Assembly (NCBI RefSeq): GCF_052180245.1
Contig: NZ_CP197474.1
Location: 4,030,001 to 4,094,000, forward strand
Reading direction: 5' to 3'
Source: Parapusillimonas sp013416435
GTDB lineage: Bacteria > Pseudomonadota > Gammaproteobacteria > Burkholderiales > Burkholderiaceae_B
Length of the DNA: 64,000 nt
A program made the translations under genes and the position numbers. A model generated the notes under the pieces. The model did no database searches, was not told the DNA's origin, and saw only the letters and a list, made by a program, of their open reading frames with translations. This document shows, in pieces, positions 1-11,669 of this stretch (its first letter is position 1; each line of letters starts with the position of its first letter).

Positions 1-2
1 CT

Positions 3-977
3 CCGGTTGCCTCCATAGACTTGTACGACCCCGTGTATGGCATCGATATCCCGGATCTGATCCCACGCATCAGCACGCCGCAGACCATGCACCAGACCGG
101 CATATACATGCAGGACCAGATACGGACGGGAGGATGGGTACTGACGGTGGGCGGCCGATATGATCGCGCCGATGCCGATACCGAAAACCGGACGGCCCGG
201 AGCACGACTCCCCGCCGGGACGAGGCCTTTACGGGGCGCCTGGGCGTCAATTACGTATTCGACAGCGGCATAGCGCCCTATGCCAGTTACTCGACCTCCT
301 TCGAGCCTGTGGGCGGCACCGATTTCGCGGGCAAGCCTTTCAAGCCCATGACAGGGGAACAGTTCGAAGTGGGCGTGAAATACCAGCCCAAAGGCTCCGA
401 TACGCTCGTCACCTTGTCGGCATTCCAGCTTACGCAGAAAAACATGCTGACTACGGACCCTCTGCCCGGACACGAATTCTTCAGTACGCAAACGGGCGAG
501 GTACGCTCGCAAGGCTTCAACCTGGAAGCCAGGGCGCGACTCTGGAAAAATACGGACATCATCGGCGCCTACGCTTACACCCGCTCGAAAATCACCAAGG
601 CGAATCCCAATGCGACGGGGGTATCGTTGGAAGGACTGCCTCTGCCCAGGGTGCCGCGCCACATGGCATCGCTCTGGGTCAATCACGACCTGGACCATAT
701 CGGCCTGGACGGGCTGTCGGTGGGCGCGGGTATCCGGTACATCGGCGCCAACTACGCGGACTCAGCAGCGAGCATTCGACTGCCTGCCAATACCCTGTGG
801 GATGCGGCCATCCATTACGACCTGGGCAAGGCCAACGCCAGCCTGAGCGGCTTCAAACTGTCGTTGACAGCGGCAAACCTGAGCGATCGCCAATATGTCA
901 ACTATTGCCTGAATGAACTCCAATGCTTCTATGGGCAAGGCAGGACCGTGCTGCTGAATCTGCGCAAGCAATGGTAA
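3..977 (+). CDS. TonB-dependent siderophore receptor, C-terminal part (cut by window edge)
   Basis: This is the C-terminal beta-barrel portion of an outer-membrane TonB-dependent receptor of the ferric-siderophore (FhuA/FoxA-like) family. The frame stays open to the left edge, so the plug domain lies outside the window. Visible family features are the early DPVYG segment, alternating aromatic and glycine beta strands such as YASYSTSFEPVGG, the GEQFEVGVKYQP strand, and a terminal strand GQGRTVLLNLRKQW ending in an aromatic residue, as outer-membrane barrels do. The receptor would import a ferric siderophore using TonB energy. The ligand cannot be told from this part. Confidence 0.9.
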   Translation, partial: PVASIDLYDPVYGIDIPDLIPRISTPQTMHQTGIYMQDQIRTGGWVLTVGGRYDRADADTENRTARSTTPRRDEAFTGRLGVNYVFDSGIAPYASYSTSFEPVGGTDFAGKPFKPMTGEQFEVGVKYQPKGSDTLVTLSAFQLTQKNMLTTDPLPGHEFFSTQTGEVRSQGFNLEARARLWKNTDIIGAYAYTRSKITKANPNATGVSLEGLPLPRVPRHMASLWVNHDLDHIGLDGLSVGAGIRYIGANYADSAASIRLPANTLWDAAIHYDLGKANASLSGFKLSLTAANLSDRQYVNYCLNELQCFYGQGRTVLLNLRKQW

Positions 978-1008
978 TGCGCGCCTGTTCATGGACTTTT
1001 CGCCGTAG

Positions 1009-1037
1009 GCCCCTTTATACTCGCTCCATATAGGGGC
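1009..1037 (+). promoter_or_regulatory. Inverted repeat upstream of the formate dehydrogenase operon
   Basis: The arms GCCCCT (1009-1014) and AGGGGC (1032-1037) flank a 17-base AT-richer spacer, between the receptor stop and the dehydrogenase start. There is no T-run, so it is not a classical terminator. It could be an operator or a 3' hairpin of the receptor mRNA. The promoter of the following operon should lie in this 115-bp gap, but I cannot place -35/-10 boxes with confidence. Confidence 0.3.
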
Positions 1038-1092
1038 GCCATGAACCGCCCCCAGTCATTGCATCAACCGCTTCAATCATCTGGAGGGCGCC

Positions 1093-4000
1093 ATGGTCAA
1101 CATGAGCCGGCGGCAATTCTTCAAGGTGACAGGTACGACGTTGGCAAGCTCCAGCCTGGCATTGCTGGGCGCGGCTCCTGCTCCGGCCTTGGCCGAAGTC
1201 CGCCAATACAAGCTGGCGCGGATGAAGGAAACGCGCAATACCTGTCCATACTGTTCCGTGGCCTGCGGCGTACTGATGTACAGTCTGGGCGACGGCGCGA
1301 AAAATGCGCATCCGCGCATCGTGCATATCGAGGGCGATCCCGACCACCCCGTGAATCGGGGCACGCTCTGTCCCAAGGGGGCTGGCCTGACCGATTTCAT
1401 CAACAGCCCCCATCGACTCAAATACCCCGAATACCGCGCCCCAGGCTCCGACAAATGGGAACGCATTTCCTGGGACGACGCGCTCGACCGCATTTCCCGG
1501 CTGCTTAAAGACGACAGGGACGCCAATTTCATCGAACGCAGCGACGACGGAAAAACGGTCAACCGGTGGCTGACCACCGGCATGCTGGCGGCATCGGCCA
1601 GTTCCAATGAAGTCGCCTACATCACGCACAAGGTATTCCGCAGTTTCGGCGCACTGGCGTTCGACAACCAGGCTCGTGTCTGACACGGCCCGACGGTGGC
1701 AGGTCTTGCCCCGACGTTTGGCCGAGGAGCGATGACGAACCATTGGGTCGACATCAAGAACGCGGACATCATCCTGATCATGGGCGGAAATGCCGCCGAG
1801 GCGCACCCTTGCGGCTTCAAGTGGGTTACCGAAGCCAAGGCGCACAACAAGGCCAAGCTGGTCGTCGTCGACCCGCGCTTCACGCGCTCGGCCTCCGTTG
1901 CGGACTTCTACGCGCCCATACGCACGGGCACCGACATCGTCTTCCTGGGCGGGGTCATACGCTACCTGCTGGAAAACGACAAGATCCAGCACGAATACGT
2001 GCGCAACTATACGGACCTTCCCTTCATCGTGCGGGAAGACTTCAACTTCGAAGACGGCCTGTACTCGGGCTACAACGAAGAAACGCGCAAGTACGACCAA
2101 TCCAGCTGGGAATACGAGCTGGGCGACGACGGCTACGCCAAGGTCGATCCCACGCTGCAGCATCCGCGCTCGGTCTTCCAGCTGCTCAAGAAGCACTACG
2201 AGCGCTATACGCCGGAAATGGTGGCGCGGGTATGCGGCACGCCTGAGGACAAGTTCTTGAAGGTCTGCGAAATGCTCGCCTCGACGGCAAGCAAAGACCG
2301 CGCGGGCACCATCCTGTATGCGCTGGGCTGGACACAACACTCCATCGGCTCGCAGATCATCCGCACGGGCGCCATGGTGCAATTGCTGCTGGGCAATATC
2401 GGCATATCGGGCGGCGGCATGAATGCGCTGCGCGGCCATTCCAACATCCAGGGCCTGACCGATCTGGGGCTGATGTCCAACCTGCTGCCAGGCTACCTGA
2501 ACCTGCCTGCGGACCGGGAACAGGTGTACGAAGACTACATCAAAAGCCGCACCCAGCTTCCGCTCAGGCCCAACCAGCTCAGCTATTGGCGCAACTACAG
2601 CAAGTTCCATGTCAGCCTGATGAAGGCCTGGTGGGGCGATGCGGCCGTGGCCGAAAACAACTGGGCCTACGACTACCTGCCCAAGATGGACCGGCCCTAC
2701 GACATGCTGCAGGTATACGAGCTCATGCATCAGGGCAAGATGACGGGCTATATCTGCCAGGGGTTCAATCCGCTGGCGGCGGCACCGTACAAAGCCAAGC
2801 TCCTCGAAGCCTTCGCCAAGCTGAAGTTCCTGGTCATCATGGACCCGCTGGTGACCGAAACGTCGGAATTCTGGCGCAACGTCGGCGAACACAACGATGT
2901 GGACTCCTCGAAGATCCAGACCGAAGTCTTCCGCCTGCCCACCACTTGCTTCGCCGAGGAAGAAGGCGCCCTGGTCAACTCCGGCCGCTGGCTGCAATGG
3001 CACTGGAAAGGCGCCGAACCGCCGGGCGAAGGCAAGAGCGACATCGAGATCATGGCACTGATCTATCAGCGCATGCTGGGGCTGTACAAGAAAGAAGGCG
3101 GCAAGTTCCCGGATCCCATCGTCAACTTGTCCTGGCCTTATTCCACGCCGGACAATCCCAGCGCCCAAGATCTCGCCAAAGAGATCAACGGACGCGCCAT
3201 CGTCGACCTCGTCGAAGAAACCGATCCCTCCAGGCCGGCACGGGTGCTGCGCAAGGCCGGCGAACAGCTCTCCGGATTCGGCGAACTGCGCGACGACGGC
3301 ACGACCCTCAGCGGATGCTGGATCTACACAGGCAGCTGGACGTCCCAGGGCAACCAGATGGCGCGCCGCGACAACAGCGATCCCACCGGCATCGGCCAGA
3401 CGCTGAACTGGGCCTGGTCCTGGCCGGCGAATCGCCGCATCCTGTACAACCGTGCGTCCTGCGATGTGTCCGGCCGGCCCTTCGATCCGCGCCGAAGCAT
3501 CGTTCACTGGAACGGCAAGGCCTGGGTGGGTGCCGATACGCCGGACTTCAAGGCTGATGAAAACCCGGCAGACGGCATGGGGCCCTTCATCATGAATCCG
3601 GAAGGCGTCGCCAGGTTTTTCGCGCGCAAGGGCATGGCCGAAGGGCCTTTCCCGGTTCACTACGAACCGTTCGAAACGCCGGTCGGCTACAACCCGCTTT
3701 ACCCCGACAACAAGCTGGTGGTCAGCAATCCCGCCGCGCGCATCTTCAAGCAGGACCTGGAATCCATGGGCAAGGTGGCCGACTTCCCCTACGTGGGCAC
3801 CACTTATCGCCTGACGGAACATTTCCATTACTGGACCAAGCACGTCAAGCTCAACGCCATTCTGCAGCCGGAGCAATTCGTCGAGATCGGCGAGGCGCTG
3901 GCGAACGAGCTGGGCATCGCGCACGGCGAACGCGTGAAGGTATCGTCCAACCGCGGCTATATCAAGGCGGTGGCCGTCGTCACCAAACGCATCAAGGCGC

Positions 4001-4170
4001 TGACGGTCGAAGGAAAAACCGTGCACCAGGTCGGCATCCCCATCCATTGGGGCTTCGTCGGGCTGGCCAAGCCAGGCTTCCTGGCCAATACCCTGACACC
4101 GCCGGTGGGCGACGGCAACTCGTACACACCCGAGTCCAAGTCCTTCCTGGTCAAGGTCGAGAAGATCTAG
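1093..4170 (+). CDS. fdnG: Formate dehydrogenase-N alpha subunit, selenocysteine-containing
   Basis: This is the catalytic molybdopterin subunit of a membrane-bound respiratory formate dehydrogenase, oxidising formate to CO2 in the periplasm. It has 1025 residues if the in-frame TGA at 1681-1683 is read as selenocysteine (Sec197). The context QARV-Sec-HGPT matches the FdnG/FdoG active site and the frame continues unbroken to 4170. The N-terminus carries a twin-arginine motif (SRRQFFK) and a hydrophobic stretch ending APALA, indicating Tat export. The CPYCSVACG segment and a later LCPKG cysteine bind the 4Fe-4S cluster. Start at 1093 is preceded by GGAGG. A naive caller splits it in two at the TGA. 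The SECIS hairpin and the adjacent selABCD genes support recoding. Confidence 0.97.
1681..1716 (+). promoter_or_regulatory. Bacterial SECIS element with its UGA codon
   Basis: The UGA selenocysteine codon (1681-1683) is followed by a hairpin inside the coding sequence. 1694-1696 pairs with 1711-1713 and 1698-1701 pairs with 1707-1710, leaving a bulged U at 1697 and an apical loop GGUCU at 1702-1706. One A-A mismatch below, 1691-1692 pairs with 1715-1716. The bulged U and GGUCU loop are the features recognised by SelB in Escherichia coli fdhF/fdnG SECIS elements, and the distance from the UGA is as expected. Confidence 0.92.
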
Positions 4171-4434
4171 GTCCTGTTAACGCTAAAAGGTAGGCGTCAT
4201 GAACACGAAAACCGTTGAACAACAAGGCGCGAAGCGCAGTCGTGGCGGGCCCCCGGCGAGCATTCGCAACGCAGGAGGGCGACGGTTTTCGCGTTCACCC
4301 TTCGGGCTGGCCGTCCATTGGGGGGCATACGTTGTTGCGGGCTCCTTGCGTGGATCAACCACGCCGCCTCGCCCGCGCCTAGCCTGTCCCCCAATGGACG
4401 GCCAGTGCCGCCTACCTTTTAGCGTGAACAGGAC
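4171..4434. mobile_element. Non-autonomous MITE-like element in the fdn operon
   Basis: A 264-bp insertion is bounded by 26-bp terminal inverted repeats (4171-4196 and 4409-4434, one mismatch, outer end GTCCTGTTAACGC) and flanked by CTAG at 4167-4170 and 4435-4438. Removing the element and one CTAG leaves the alpha-subunit stop TAG running directly into GGAGCGAACC and the beta-subunit ATG, a normal tight operon junction. Inside are further inverted repeats: 4201-4215 with 4282-4296, 4307-4324 with 4388-4405, and a small hairpin 4348-4353 with 4359-4364. The transcript could therefore fold into a multi-arm structure. No transposase is encoded. The short frame from 4199 resembles nothing I know and is not called. 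Confidence 0.75.
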
Positions 4435-4447
4435 CTAGGAGCGAACC

Positions 4448-5347
4448 ATGGCATTGCAATCGTTGGATATCAAACGGCGCTCCGCAACCACCACGCAGCC
4501 TCCCTATGTGCGGCAGGAAGTCGTGGGAGGCGGTGTTTCCAAGCTCATCGACACCACCAAATGCATAGGCTGCAAGGCTTGCCAGGTGGCCTGCATGGAA
4601 TGGAACGACTTGCGCGACGACATCGGCAGCAACGTCGGGGTGTACGACAATCCCGCCGACCTGACCGATCAGTCCTGGACCGTCATGCGCTTCGCCGAGT
4701 ATGAAAACACGGCGGGCGATCTGGAATGGCTGATCCGCAAGGACGGCTGCATGCACTGCGAAGACCCCGGCTGCCTGAAGGCCTGTCCGTCGCCGGGCGC
4801 CATCGTCCAGTACGCCAACGGCATCGTCGACTTCCAGGAAGAGAACTGCATAGGCTGCGGCTATTGCATCACGGGCTGCCCCTTCGACGTTCCCCGCCTG
4901 TCCGACAAGGACAACAAGGCCTACAAGTGCACCCTGTGCTCCGACCGGGTTGCAGTCGGGCAGGAACCCGCCTGCGTGAAAACCTGTCCGACCGGCGCCA
5001 TTGTCTTCGGAACCAAGGAAGACATGAAAAAGCATGCCGACGACCGCATCGTGGACCTGAAATCCCGGGGCTTCGACAATGCCGGCCTGTATGATCCGCC
5101 CGGCGTGGGCGGCACCCATGTCATGTATGTGCTGCACCATGCAGACCGTCCCGGCCTGTACAGCGACCTGCCCAAGGATCCGGAAATCAGTCCCATGGTC
5201 GGCCTCTGGAAAGGCATCACGAAGCCGCTGGCGGTGGCTGCCATGGCCGCCGCGGCGCTGACCGGCTTCTTCCACTACATCCGCACCGGCCCCAACGAAA
5301 CGGACGAGGAAGACGAACGCAAGGCCAAGGAGATGACGGATGAATGA
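4448..5347 (+). CDS. fdnH: Formate dehydrogenase-N beta subunit, four 4Fe-4S clusters
   Basis: This is the electron-transfer subunit carrying electrons from the molybdenum site to the membrane cytochrome. It has 299 residues with four cysteine groups: CIGCKACQVAC, CMHCEDPGCLKAC, CIGCGYCITGC and the longer CTLC...CVKTCPTGAI. A single C-terminal membrane helix around residues 258-276 (AVAAMAAAALTGFFHYI) anchors it, as in FdnH. AGGAG lies just before the ATG; this ribosome-binding site comes from DNA beyond the MITE and its CTAG. The gene overlaps the next start by 8 bases. Confidence 0.96.
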   Translation: MALQSLDIKRRSATTTQPPYVRQEVVGGGVSKLIDTTKCIGCKACQVACMEWNDLRDDIGSNVGVYDNPADLTDQSWTVMRFAEYENTAGDLEWLIRKDGCMHCEDPGCLKACPSPGAIVQYANGIVDFQEENCIGCGYCITGCPFDVPRLSDKDNKAYKCTLCSDRVAVGQEPACVKTCPTGAIVFGTKEDMKKHADDRIVDLKSRGFDNAGLYDPPGVGGTHVMYVLHHADRPGLYSDLPKDPEISPMVGLWKGITKPLAVAAMAAAALTGFFHYIRTGPNETDEEDERKAKEMTDE

Positions 5348-5987
5348 CGCGAAGAAACACGGGCTGGTCCAGCGCTATACCGCCAGCCAGCGCATCAACC
5401 ACTGGATCATCGCCATTACATTCGTGCTGCTGGCGGTGTCGGGCCTGGCGCTGTTCCATCCGGCCTTCTACTGGATGAGCAATTTGCTGGGTGGCGGGGT
5501 GTGGACGCGTATTCTGCATCCTTTCATCGGCGTACTGATGTTCGTGTGCTTCGCGGTGTTCGCGGCGCGCATGTTCAGCCATAACCTGATGGCCCGCAGA
5601 GACTGGCTCTGGCTAAGGCGCATGAACGACGTGCTGGCCAATCGCGAAGAGAAAGTGCCCGAGGCGGGACGCTACAACGGCGGGCAGAAGCTGCTGTTCT
5701 TCGTCCTGATCCTGCTGATGCTCGGGCTGCTGGCAACCGGCGTGGTGATGTGGCGCTCCTACTTCGCCTACCTGTTTCCCATCTGGGCTATACGCTTGGC
5801 CTCGCTGCTGCATGCACTGTTTGCATTTCTGATGATTTGCGCGATCATTGTGCATATCTATGCGGGCATCTGGGTCAAGGGATCGGTGCGGGCCATGACG
5901 CGCGGCACGGTCACCCCGGGCTGGGCATGGAAGCATCATCGGGCGTGGCTGCGTCAGTTGCGTGGCGGAACCAGTTCGCATAAATAA
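5340..5987 (+). CDS. fdnI: Formate dehydrogenase-N gamma subunit, cytochrome b556
   Basis: This 215-residue integral membrane dihaem cytochrome b passes electrons from the beta subunit to quinone. Four hydrophobic helices are visible, with histidines in family positions: QRINHWIIAITF in helix 1, ILHPFIGVLM in helix 2, and LLHALFAFLMICAIIVHIYAGIW toward the end. Its start overlaps the end of the beta-subunit gene, so translation is probably coupled. Confidence 0.95.
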   Translation: MNDAKKHGLVQRYTASQRINHWIIAITFVLLAVSGLALFHPAFYWMSNLLGGGVWTRILHPFIGVLMFVCFAVFAARMFSHNLMARRDWLWLRRMNDVLANREEKVPEAGRYNGGQKLLFFVLILLMLGLLATGVVMWRSYFAYLFPIWAIRLASLLHALFAFLMICAIIVHIYAGIWVKGSVRAMTRGTVTPGWAWKHHRAWLRQLRGGTSSHK

Positions 5988-6064
5988 GCGCCTTGGCCCT
6001 ATACCAGCATGGCTGCCCCGGCCTGTCCCGCGGGGCAGCCATGTTTTTTCAGGAGAAACCGCTA

Positions 6065-7003
6065 ATGCAGCGAGTACTTGCGCGTGGCGAGATAGAAAGC
6101 CTCGACCACACCTCCATACCGCGCCTGCGCCTGCCCGTCCGGGCGGCCGTCTTTTCGGACCGGGCGGCACGCCTGCGTCAATTGGCACAAGACAGCCCCC
6201 TATCGGGCTACCTTTCCTTAATGGCCGGCCTGGCCGATGCCCAACACCAGGGGCTAAAGGGCTGCAAGCCACCGGGCGCCACGGACGAGCGCATCGACCT
6301 GGCGCAAGCGCACGGCATGCCGCCGCTGCAGGCCGTCGGCTGGCAACGCGATGCCGCTTGGCGCGGCTTGCTCGCCGCCCTGCTGGAGCATATGGGCGGG
6401 CTGAGCAGCTTGCCGCCCCAGGCGGCACAGGCGGTACACGACCTGCAGCGCCGCCTGCACGATGCCCCGGGCGCCGTCGAGGCTCAGGCCGATGCCATCC
6501 TGGCCGAGCTCGAAGAAGAAGTGGATGCGGCCGCCGCGCCGTTCATCATGGCGGCCTTGCAGGTGTACTGGACCAGCCTGGCCTGTGACTTCACCGAAAG
6601 CGCCCTCCCGGTCGTCACGCCACATGGCGTGTGCCCGCTATGCGGCAGTTTGCCCGTGGCCAGCGTGGTGCGCGTCGGCGGCCAGGCCGACGCCTGCCGC
6701 TACCTGTGCTGTTCCCTGTGCGCCGCCGAATGGCATCTGGTGCGCGTCACCTGTTCACATTGCGAAAATACCAAAGAAGTTTCCTACCATGCCATCGAAG
6801 ACGGGCCGGAAGGAATCAAGGCCGAATCCTGCGATGCCTGCCATACCTACCGGAAAATCTTCTACCAGGAAAAAGTCCTTGGCGTTGATGCCGTGGCCGA
6901 CGACCTGGCCAGCCTGACGCTGGACATGCTGATGGGCGAAGCGGGCTATGCGCGGGCCAGCGGAAACCCGCTGCTCTGGCAGCACACACAGGTCGAACCA
7001 TGA
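6065..7003 (+). CDS. fdhE: Formate dehydrogenase accessory protein FdhE
   Basis: FdhE is a cytoplasmic rubredoxin-like factor needed for assembly of active formate dehydrogenase-N/O. The 312-residue protein has a helical N-terminal half and a C-terminal half with four C-x2-C pairs (CPLC, CSLC, CSHC, CDAC), the metal-binding signature of the family. I chose the ATG at 6065 because AGGAGA lies about 8 bases upstream; a TTG further up at 5993 has no such site. Its stop overlaps the selA start (ATGA). Confidence 0.94.
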   Translation: MQRVLARGEIESLDHTSIPRLRLPVRAAVFSDRAARLRQLAQDSPLSGYLSLMAGLADAQHQGLKGCKPPGATDERIDLAQAHGMPPLQAVGWQRDAAWRGLLAALLEHMGGLSSLPPQAAQAVHDLQRRLHDAPGAVEAQADAILAELEEEVDAAAAPFIMAALQVYWTSLACDFTESALPVVTPHGVCPLCGSLPVASVVRVGGQADACRYLCCSLCAAEWHLVRVTCSHCENTKEVSYHAIEDGPEGIKAESCDACHTYRKIFYQEKVLGVDAVADDLASLTLDMLMGEAGYARASGNPLLWQHTQVEP

Positions 7004-8444
7004 CGGCACGCCCTGCGGCGGAAGCCGGGCCCATGCCGCAACCCATGGCCGGCGCGGCAGACATCCCTTCCCTGGAACGGGTGCTTGGCTCCGGCGCGGG
7101 TCGATCATTGGCGGCCGGCGTCGGCCGCGACCGGCTTGCCGGCACATTGCGCCATCTTCTGGATGAAGCGCGCGCCGCGGCATTGGCGGGCAAGTTGCCG
7201 GCCAGCGCCCTGGCGCCCGCAAGCTTGCTGGACCAGGCAAGATTGCGCCTGCACGCACAGGACACCCCCCGCCTGCGCGCCGTCTATAACCTGACCGGCA
7301 CCGTGCTGCACACCAATCTGGGTCGGGCCTTGCTGCCCGACCAGGCCGTGCAGGCCGTCGTGCAGGCCTTGTCCGCGCCGGCCAACCTCGAATTCGATCT
7401 GGCCACCGGCCGCCGCGGCGATCGCGACGACCTTATCGAAGATCTCTTGCGCGAACTCACCGGCGCCGAAGCGGCCACCGTCGTGAACAACAATGCCGCC
7501 GCGGTGTTGCTGATGCTGAACGCCGTGGCCAACCGGCGCGAAGTCGTCGTTTCCCGCGGCGAACTGGTCGAGATCGGAGGCGCATTCCGCGTTCCCGACA
7601 TCATGCAGCGCGCCGGCGCCCGTCTGGTAGAGGTCGGCACCACCAATCGCACGCATCCCGGCGACTACGAGAACGCCATTGGTCCGCGCACGGCGATGCT
7701 CATGAAGGTGCATTGCAGCAACTATGCCATCACGGGCTTCACTCGTAGCGTGGACCTCGCCCAGGTCGTCGAGATCGCTCGCCGGCACGGCCTGCCCACC
7801 GCGGTGGACCTGGGCAGCGGCACGCTCGTGGACTTGACCCGCTGGGGCCTGCCACGCGAAGACACCGTGCGCGAGACGGTGCAGGCGGGCGCCGACATCG
7901 TCACCTTCAGCGGCGACAAGCTGCTGGGCGGCCCCCAGGCCGGCCTGATCGTCGGCCGCGCCGATCTGATACGCAAGATCAAGAAGAATCCGCTGAAACG
8001 GGCCTTGCGCGTAGGCAAGCTCACGCTGGCTGCGCTGGAGCCCGTGCTGGCGCTGTACCGCTCACCGGACCTGCTGGCTGACCGCCTCACCACCTTGCGC
8101 CTGCTGACCCGGCCGCAGGCGCAGATGCGCATGCAGGCCGACCGCCTGCAAGCCGTGCTGCAGCAGGCGGTCGGCAATGGCTACGCCGTGCACGCCACCG
8201 CCATGTTCAGCCAGATCGGCAGCGGCGCCCTGCCGGTCGACCAGCTTCCCAGCTACGGCCTGGCCGTCCGGCCCGCCGGTCCGGGCCGTCCCGGACGGGC
8301 GCTGCAAAAGCTGGAGGCCTGGCTGCGGCAGTTGCCAAGGCCCGTCATCGGGCGCATCGCCCAGGATGCGTTGTGGCTGGATCTGCGCTGCTTGGAAGAA
8401 AGCGACGAGCCGGCCTTTGCGCAGCAGCTGCAAGGAAACCCCGC

Positions 8445-8448
<4 letters not shown>
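7000..8448 (+). CDS. selA: L-seryl-tRNA(Sec) selenium transferase
   Basis: SelA is a PLP enzyme converting seryl-tRNA(Sec) to selenocysteinyl-tRNA(Sec) using selenophosphate. At 482 residues it has family length. The N-terminal tRNA-binding region holds RLRAVYNLTGTVLHTNLGRALLP in pieces, and the PLP lysine lies in FSGDKLLGGPQAG at about residue 307. The gene overlaps fdhE upstream and selB downstream through ATGA junctions, implying one translationally coupled unit with the formate dehydrogenase maturation gene. Confidence 0.97.
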
Positions 8449-10370
<1,922 letters not shown>

Positions 10371-10379
10371 GGCCCTACA

Positions 10380-10475
10380 GGAAGGCATTCGTGTCCGGTG
10401 GCATGGCTGGGCTTCAAACCCAGTTGGGGGCGTCAGACGCTCCCAGGTAGGTTCGACTCCTGCTGCTTTCCGCCA
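10380..10475 (+). tRNA. selC: tRNA-Sec, anticodon TCA
   Basis: This is a 96-base gene including CCA. The acceptor arm GGAAGGCA pairs with TGCTTTCC as eight base pairs with one G-U, the long form typical of tRNA-Sec. The anticodon loop CTTCAAA is closed by CTGGG/CCCAG with TCA at 10414-10416. A long variable arm follows (from about 10425), then GGTTCGACTCC in the T arm. It closely resembles Escherichia coli selC. It lies between selB and selD in the same orientation. Confidence 0.97.
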
Positions 10476-10493
10476 AGTCGCAGGAGCCCCATC

Positions 10494-11558
10494 ATGAAAG
10501 ACACCGTATCCACGCCGGACAAGCCCCGTCTGACTTCGCTTTCCCACGGCGGAGGCTGTGGCTGCAAGATCGCGCCCGGCGTGCTGTCGGAATTGCTGGC
10601 CGGCATGCCGGCTACCCAGCCTTTTGCCGCCCTGATGGTCGGCAATGAAACGTCCGACGATGCCGCCGTGTATCGGCTCAACGACCAGCAGGCGCTCATC
10701 GCCACCACCGACTTCTTCATGCCCATCGTCGACGATCCCTACGACTTCGGGCGCATCGCGGCCGCCAATGCCCTGTCTGACATCTATGCCATGGGCGGAT
10801 CGCCCATCATGGCGCTGGCCCTCGTCGGCATGCCGATCAATGTACTGCCCAAATCCGATATCGCCGGCATACTGCAAGGCGGCGCATCCATCTGCGCCGA
10901 AGCCGGCATCCCCGTCGCCGGCGGGCACTCCATCGACTCGGTGGAAGCCATCTACGGGCTGGCCGCCATGGGTTTGGCGCATCCCGGCCACATCAAGCGC
11001 AACGCCGATGCGCGAGCCGGAGACGTGCTGATTCTGGGCAAGGCCCTGGGCGTTGGCATTCTGTCGGCCGCGCTGAAGAAGAACCTCCTCGATGCCGACG
11101 GCTATCGGGCCATGATAGACAGCACCACGCAGTTGAACCGGCCCGGCGCCGTTCTGGGCGGCATGAGCGAAGTACATGCCATGACCGACGTCACCGGCTT
11201 CGGTCTGCTGGGCCACACCCTTGAAGTGGCGCGCGCCTCCGGCTTGTCCGCGCAGCTGCGGCTGGCCGACCTTCCCTGGCTTCCGGGCGTGCGCCAATTG
11301 GCGGCCCAGGGCGTGATCACCGGCGCGTCGGGCCGCAACTGGGCGTCCTATGGCGAGTCCGTTGAACTGGCCGCCGAAGTGGACGACACCCTGCGTGCCT
11401 TGCTGTGCGATCCACAGACATCCGGCGGCCTGTTGGTGGCTTGCGCGCCGGACGCCGTCTCCCGGGTGCTGGACGCTTTCCATTCCGAAGGCTTCGTACA
11501 TGCCGCCGTCGTTGGCGAATTGCGCGAGAGCGGGCCTAGGGTGCGGGTGCTGGCGTAA
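10494..11558 (+). CDS. selD: Selenide, water dikinase (selenophosphate synthetase)
   Basis: SelD makes selenophosphate from selenide and ATP, the selenium donor for SelA. The 354-residue protein has the glycine-rich N-terminal site SHGGGCGCKI, with cysteine rather than selenocysteine at the catalytic position, and PurM-type motifs such as ATTDFFMPIVDDP and GGHSIDS. The ATG at 10494 follows GCAGGAG just after the tRNA 3' end. It completes the Sec machinery in this island. Confidence 0.97.
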   Translation: MKDTVSTPDKPRLTSLSHGGGCGCKIAPGVLSELLAGMPATQPFAALMVGNETSDDAAVYRLNDQQALIATTDFFMPIVDDPYDFGRIAAANALSDIYAMGGSPIMALALVGMPINVLPKSDIAGILQGGASICAEAGIPVAGGHSIDSVEAIYGLAAMGLAHPGHIKRNADARAGDVLILGKALGVGILSAALKKNLLDADGYRAMIDSTTQLNRPGAVLGGMSEVHAMTDVTGFGLLGHTLEVARASGLSAQLRLADLPWLPGVRQLAAQGVITGASGRNWASYGESVELAAEVDDTLRALLCDPQTSGGLLVACAPDAVSRVLDAFHSEGFVHAAVVGELRESGPRVRVLA

Positions 11559-11577
11559 CCGCTGCCGGTGGTGTCGC

Positions 11578-11607
11578 GGGGTCAGACCCCGTACGGGGTC
11601 TGACCCC
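11578..11607. repeat. GGGGTC nested palindrome, one 30-bp unit
   Basis: This is one perfect unit: GGGGTCAGACCCC, centre GTAC, GGGGTCTGACCCC. Each 13-mer half is itself a palindrome around its central base. It lies between the ends of selD and of the convergent hydrolase gene, 20 bases after selD. A hairpin here could serve both mRNAs as a 3' stabiliser or terminator. Confidence 0.9.
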
Positions 11608-11669
11608 ATAAGCCGACTTCATTGCGCGCACGATCGAGCGCAGTGCCTGGCAGCCATCGGAACCCAGCA

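Noticed and set aside
1681..1683. Stop codon splitting the formate dehydrogenase alpha subunit (possible pseudogene)
   Set aside because: The UGA sits exactly at the Sec position of the family, is followed by a SECIS hairpin, and all Sec machinery genes are adjacent.
1015..4047. 1010-residue open frame antisense to the formate dehydrogenase gene
   Set aside because: A GC-rich shadow frame; its translation is low-complexity and unlike known proteins, while the plus strand encodes a clear enzyme.
4199..4438. 79-residue frame inside the MITE-like element
   Set aside because: No resemblance to a transposase or other protein; the region is mostly inverted repeats.
11578..11607. Reading the GGGGTC repeats as a CRISPR array
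   Set aside because: Units are scattered over eight loci, palindromic, with irregular or shared spacers and no cas genes.
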